The notes beneath the pieces were generated by a model, which saw only the letters and a list, made by a program, of their open reading frames with translations, searched no databases and was not told the origin of the DNA. This document shows positions 33,960-35,579 of a stretch of 35,579 bases of DNA, one piece after another. This DNA comes from Sphingomonas sp. ID1715 (lineage in GTDB: Bacteria > Pseudomonadota > Alphaproteobacteria > Sphingomonadales > Sphingomonadaceae): the NCBI RefSeq assembly GCF_013044515.1, contig NZ_JABEPR010000012.1, positions 1 through 35,579 of the forward strand, written 5' to 3'. The position numbers and the translations under genes were made by a program. Every line of letters starts with the position of its first letter. The stretch's first letter is position 1.

Positions 33960-35004
33960 GGACTGCCGCCAGATAGGCGCTGGAACGCCGGCGCTGTTCG
34001 ACGATGCGCGCAGCGATCGCCGGATCGAGCGGGCAGCCGAGCAGCTCATGATAGGTTTCGAGCGGCGTGTCGGCGGTCACCAGATGGCGTCCGGCGGCGA
34101 GGCTGTGGGTCAGGTCGCGAACCTTGTTGAAGCGATATGCGGAAGGCGCTGAGACGAAGGGGCGCTGGTGGTGCAGCGCGAACACGCAGCCATGGAAGAA
34201 GTTGGTGGCGACCGCGTCCGCGCCGGCGATCAGGGCGGAAAACTCCTCCGGGCCGGCCTCGATCCGCTGCTCGTCGGCCCAATCGTTGCGATAGCCGATG
34301 CTGATGATGCGGCGATCGTTTGCCCGTGCCCAGTCCGTGACCGCGGCGGTGAACCAGTCGGGAAAGCCATGGCCGTAGAGGGCGAGATAGGGCGCAGCGG
34401 CCGTTCGCTCCACCTTGGGAGGTGGGAATTGCAGGCAGGGATCGAGCACGATCTCCGGCTCGCGATCCACGCCGTCGCGCACCAGCTTGCGGCTATTCTC
34501 GTCGCGAACGGAGATGGCGTCGAACCGGCGGAGTTTCCGCGCCCAGTCGGGGTGGATGCCGCGATCGGCGTCGTGATTGCCGAAGCTCGCCGCATAGGAG
34601 ATGAGGCGGTCCGCCTGCAGCCGCTCGCCGAAGAAGATCGGCTTCCAGCCATACCAGGGATGGGCGAAGTTCCAGACCTCGTCGCTGCCGACCAGCACCG
34701 CGTCATAGCGTCCGGCTGCCTCCGGCTCGTGGAGGTGGAAGCGGCGCGATTGCGGCAGGCGATCGAATGCCTTGAGGAAGCGACGCGCCTTGGTGGCGTA
34801 GCGTTGAATGTCTGCGCGTGGCGTGCGGACCGGGAGCAGGGGCTGGAAGGCGCAGCGCCATTCGGCGCGCCTGACCTCGGGTGCGTCATGGTCGAGCAGT
34901 TCGGCGTCGTGCCCCTGCGCACGCAGGCCCTGGACCATGCAGCGCGCCTGCCAATAGGACCCGTAATTGATGCAGCGGTGAAACGTCAGAACGCCAATCT
35001 TCAT
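33952..35004 (-). CDS. polysaccharide pyruvyl transferase family protein
   Basis: 350 residues. The N-terminal GT-B-like Rossmann half begins MKIGVLTFHRCINYGSYWQA, and YDAVLVGSDEVWNFAHPWYG is the family signature. The C-terminal half has ISVRDENSRKLV, DPCLQFPPP, LIAGADAVATNFFHGCVFAL and HHQRPFVSA. The family adds pyruvate ketals to surface glycans, or acts as a related transferase. It is coupled by overlap to the FrhB-like gene. An isolated two-gene unit like this may decorate an exopolysaccharide made elsewhere; the acceptor is not known. Confidence 0.9.
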   Translation of the reverse strand: MKIGVLTFHRCINYGSYWQARCMVQGLRAQGHDAELLDHDAPEVRRAEWRCAFQPLLPVRTPRADIQRYATKARRFLKAFDRLPQSRRFHLHEPEAAGRYDAVLVGSDEVWNFAHPWYGWKPIFFGERLQADRLISYAASFGNHDADRGIHPDWARKLRRFDAISVRDENSRKLVRDGVDREPEIVLDPCLQFPPPKVERTAAAPYLALYGHGFPDWFTAAVTDWARANDRRIISIGYRNDWADEQRIEAGPEEFSALIAGADAVATNFFHGCVFALHHQRPFVSAPSAYRFNKVRDLTHSLAAGRHLVTADTPLETYHELLGCPLDPAIAARIVEQRRRSSAYLAAVLG

Positions 35005-35042
35005 GCCATCGACCCGAGAAGGAGCGGGCCGGACCTGGCCCT

Positions 35043-35579
35043 TCAGCCGATGAACGCCTCGACGGCGGAGAAGGCTTCATCGTCGGTCATCTGGACGGGC
35101 GGATGTTTGCAGAACCAGGCGGAGGCGGGGAGGACGGCGCCTGAGAGGCCGCGGTCGCGGGCGAGTTTGGCGCAGCGGATCATGTCGATGGCGACGCCGG
35201 CGGAGTTGGGGCTGTCCTCGACCGAGAGGCGCAGTTCCAGGTTCATCGGCACGCCGCCGAACAGCTGGCCTTCCATGCGCAGGAAGCAGACCTTGTTGTC
35301 GTTCTGCCAGGCCACGTAATCCGATGGCCCGACATGGATGTTCTCGTCGGCCAAGCGTTCTTCCGCGACCGACTGCACCGCTTCGGTCTTCGACACCTTC
35401 TTGGAGGCGAGCCGCTGGCGGTTCGACATGTTCAAAAAGTCGGTGTTGCCGCCGGTGTTGAGCTGGTAGGTGCGGTCGAGCCTGACGCCGCGCTTCTTGA
35501 ACAGGTCGGTCAGCACGCGGTGGACGATGGTCGCGCCCAGCTGCGCCTTGATGTCGTCGCCGATGATCGGCACGCCGGC
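35043..35579 (-). CDS. ino1: inositol-3-phosphate synthase, 5' part cut by window edge
   Basis: The last 178 residues are present and the frame is open to the window end. The catalytic domain reads [51 protein letters not shown], then [20 protein letters not shown]. These are the NAD-dependent myo-inositol-1-phosphate synthase signatures including the lysine-rich active-site segment. It converts glucose 6-phosphate to inositol 3-phosphate, the precursor of inositol phospholipids. It ends 39 bp before the pyruvyl transferase start on the same strand; co-transcription is possible. Confidence 0.95.
   Translation of the reverse strand, partial: AGVPIIGDDIKAQLGATIVHRVLTDLFKKRGVRLDRTYQLNTGGNTDFLNMSNRQRLASKKVSKTEAVQSVAEERLADENIHVGPSDYVAWQNDNKVCFLRMEGQLFGGVPMNLELRLSVEDSPNSAGVAIDMIRCAKLARDRGLSGAVLPASAWFCKHPPVQMTDDEAFSAVEAFIG

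Overview
The window is high-GC DNA with tightly packed, mostly minus-strand operons. It looks like chromosome of an alphaproteobacterium, most likely a sphingomonad. Pointers are a PEPxxWA-type PEP-CTERM sorting signal, a two-subunit KorAB 2-oxoacid:ferredoxin oxidoreductase, a RND/OprM-type efflux operon and a polysaccharide pyruvyl transferase next to inositol-phosphate synthase. The taxonomic call is inference from gene content. I saw no rRNA, tRNA, CRISPR array or recognisable transposase.

Layout. Positions 1-2212 hold the end of an arginine catabolism operon (M20 metallohydrolase, then astA, which runs off the left edge). Positions 2312-14051 form an accessory-looking block: a PEP-CTERM exported protein, a divergent TIR-TM-TPR protein, a three-gene tellurium/stress operon (TerA-like, DUF475/TerC-like, TerD), a 1523-residue SF1 helicase fused to a C-terminal nuclease domain, and a DUF4236-TM-SH3 protein. 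These are families repeatedly associated with stress response or phage defence. Between the TIR gene and terD lies a 441-bp gap with a terminator-like hairpin, a 9-bp tandem repeat in a small ORF, and a long stem-loop.

Positions 14124-17935 are an envelope/DNA-repair operon (photolyase, Cfa-like methyltransferase, serine hydrolase). Positions 17954-18414 are a compact GxxExxY gene bounded by near-perfect 35-bp inverted repeats that contain its ribosome binding site and start codon at one end and its stop codon at the other. Positions 18422-21376 are korA-korB. Positions 21461-24303 carry an AcuC-like deacetylase, a greB-type gene head to head with it, a ZIP transporter and an SDR oxidoreductase. 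Positions 24313-30180 are a tripartite RND efflux operon. Positions 30292-32592 hold a MaoC-like dehydratase and a divergent 5'-nucleotidase-like lipoprotein. Positions 32589-35579 hold an FrhB-like iron-sulfur protein, a polysaccharide pyruvyl transferase and the 3' part of inositol-3-phosphate synthase.

The most notable points are: (i) the inverted-repeat-bounded GxxExxY cassette; (ii) terD, whose start position reads AGG although an ideal Shine-Dalgarno precedes it and no ATG/GTG/TTG lies in the first 53 codons; (iii) the TIR/Ter/helicase-nuclease/DUF4236 block as a possible defence or stress island; (iv) the Val-Arg-Lys repeat mini-ORF followed by a strong stem-loop.
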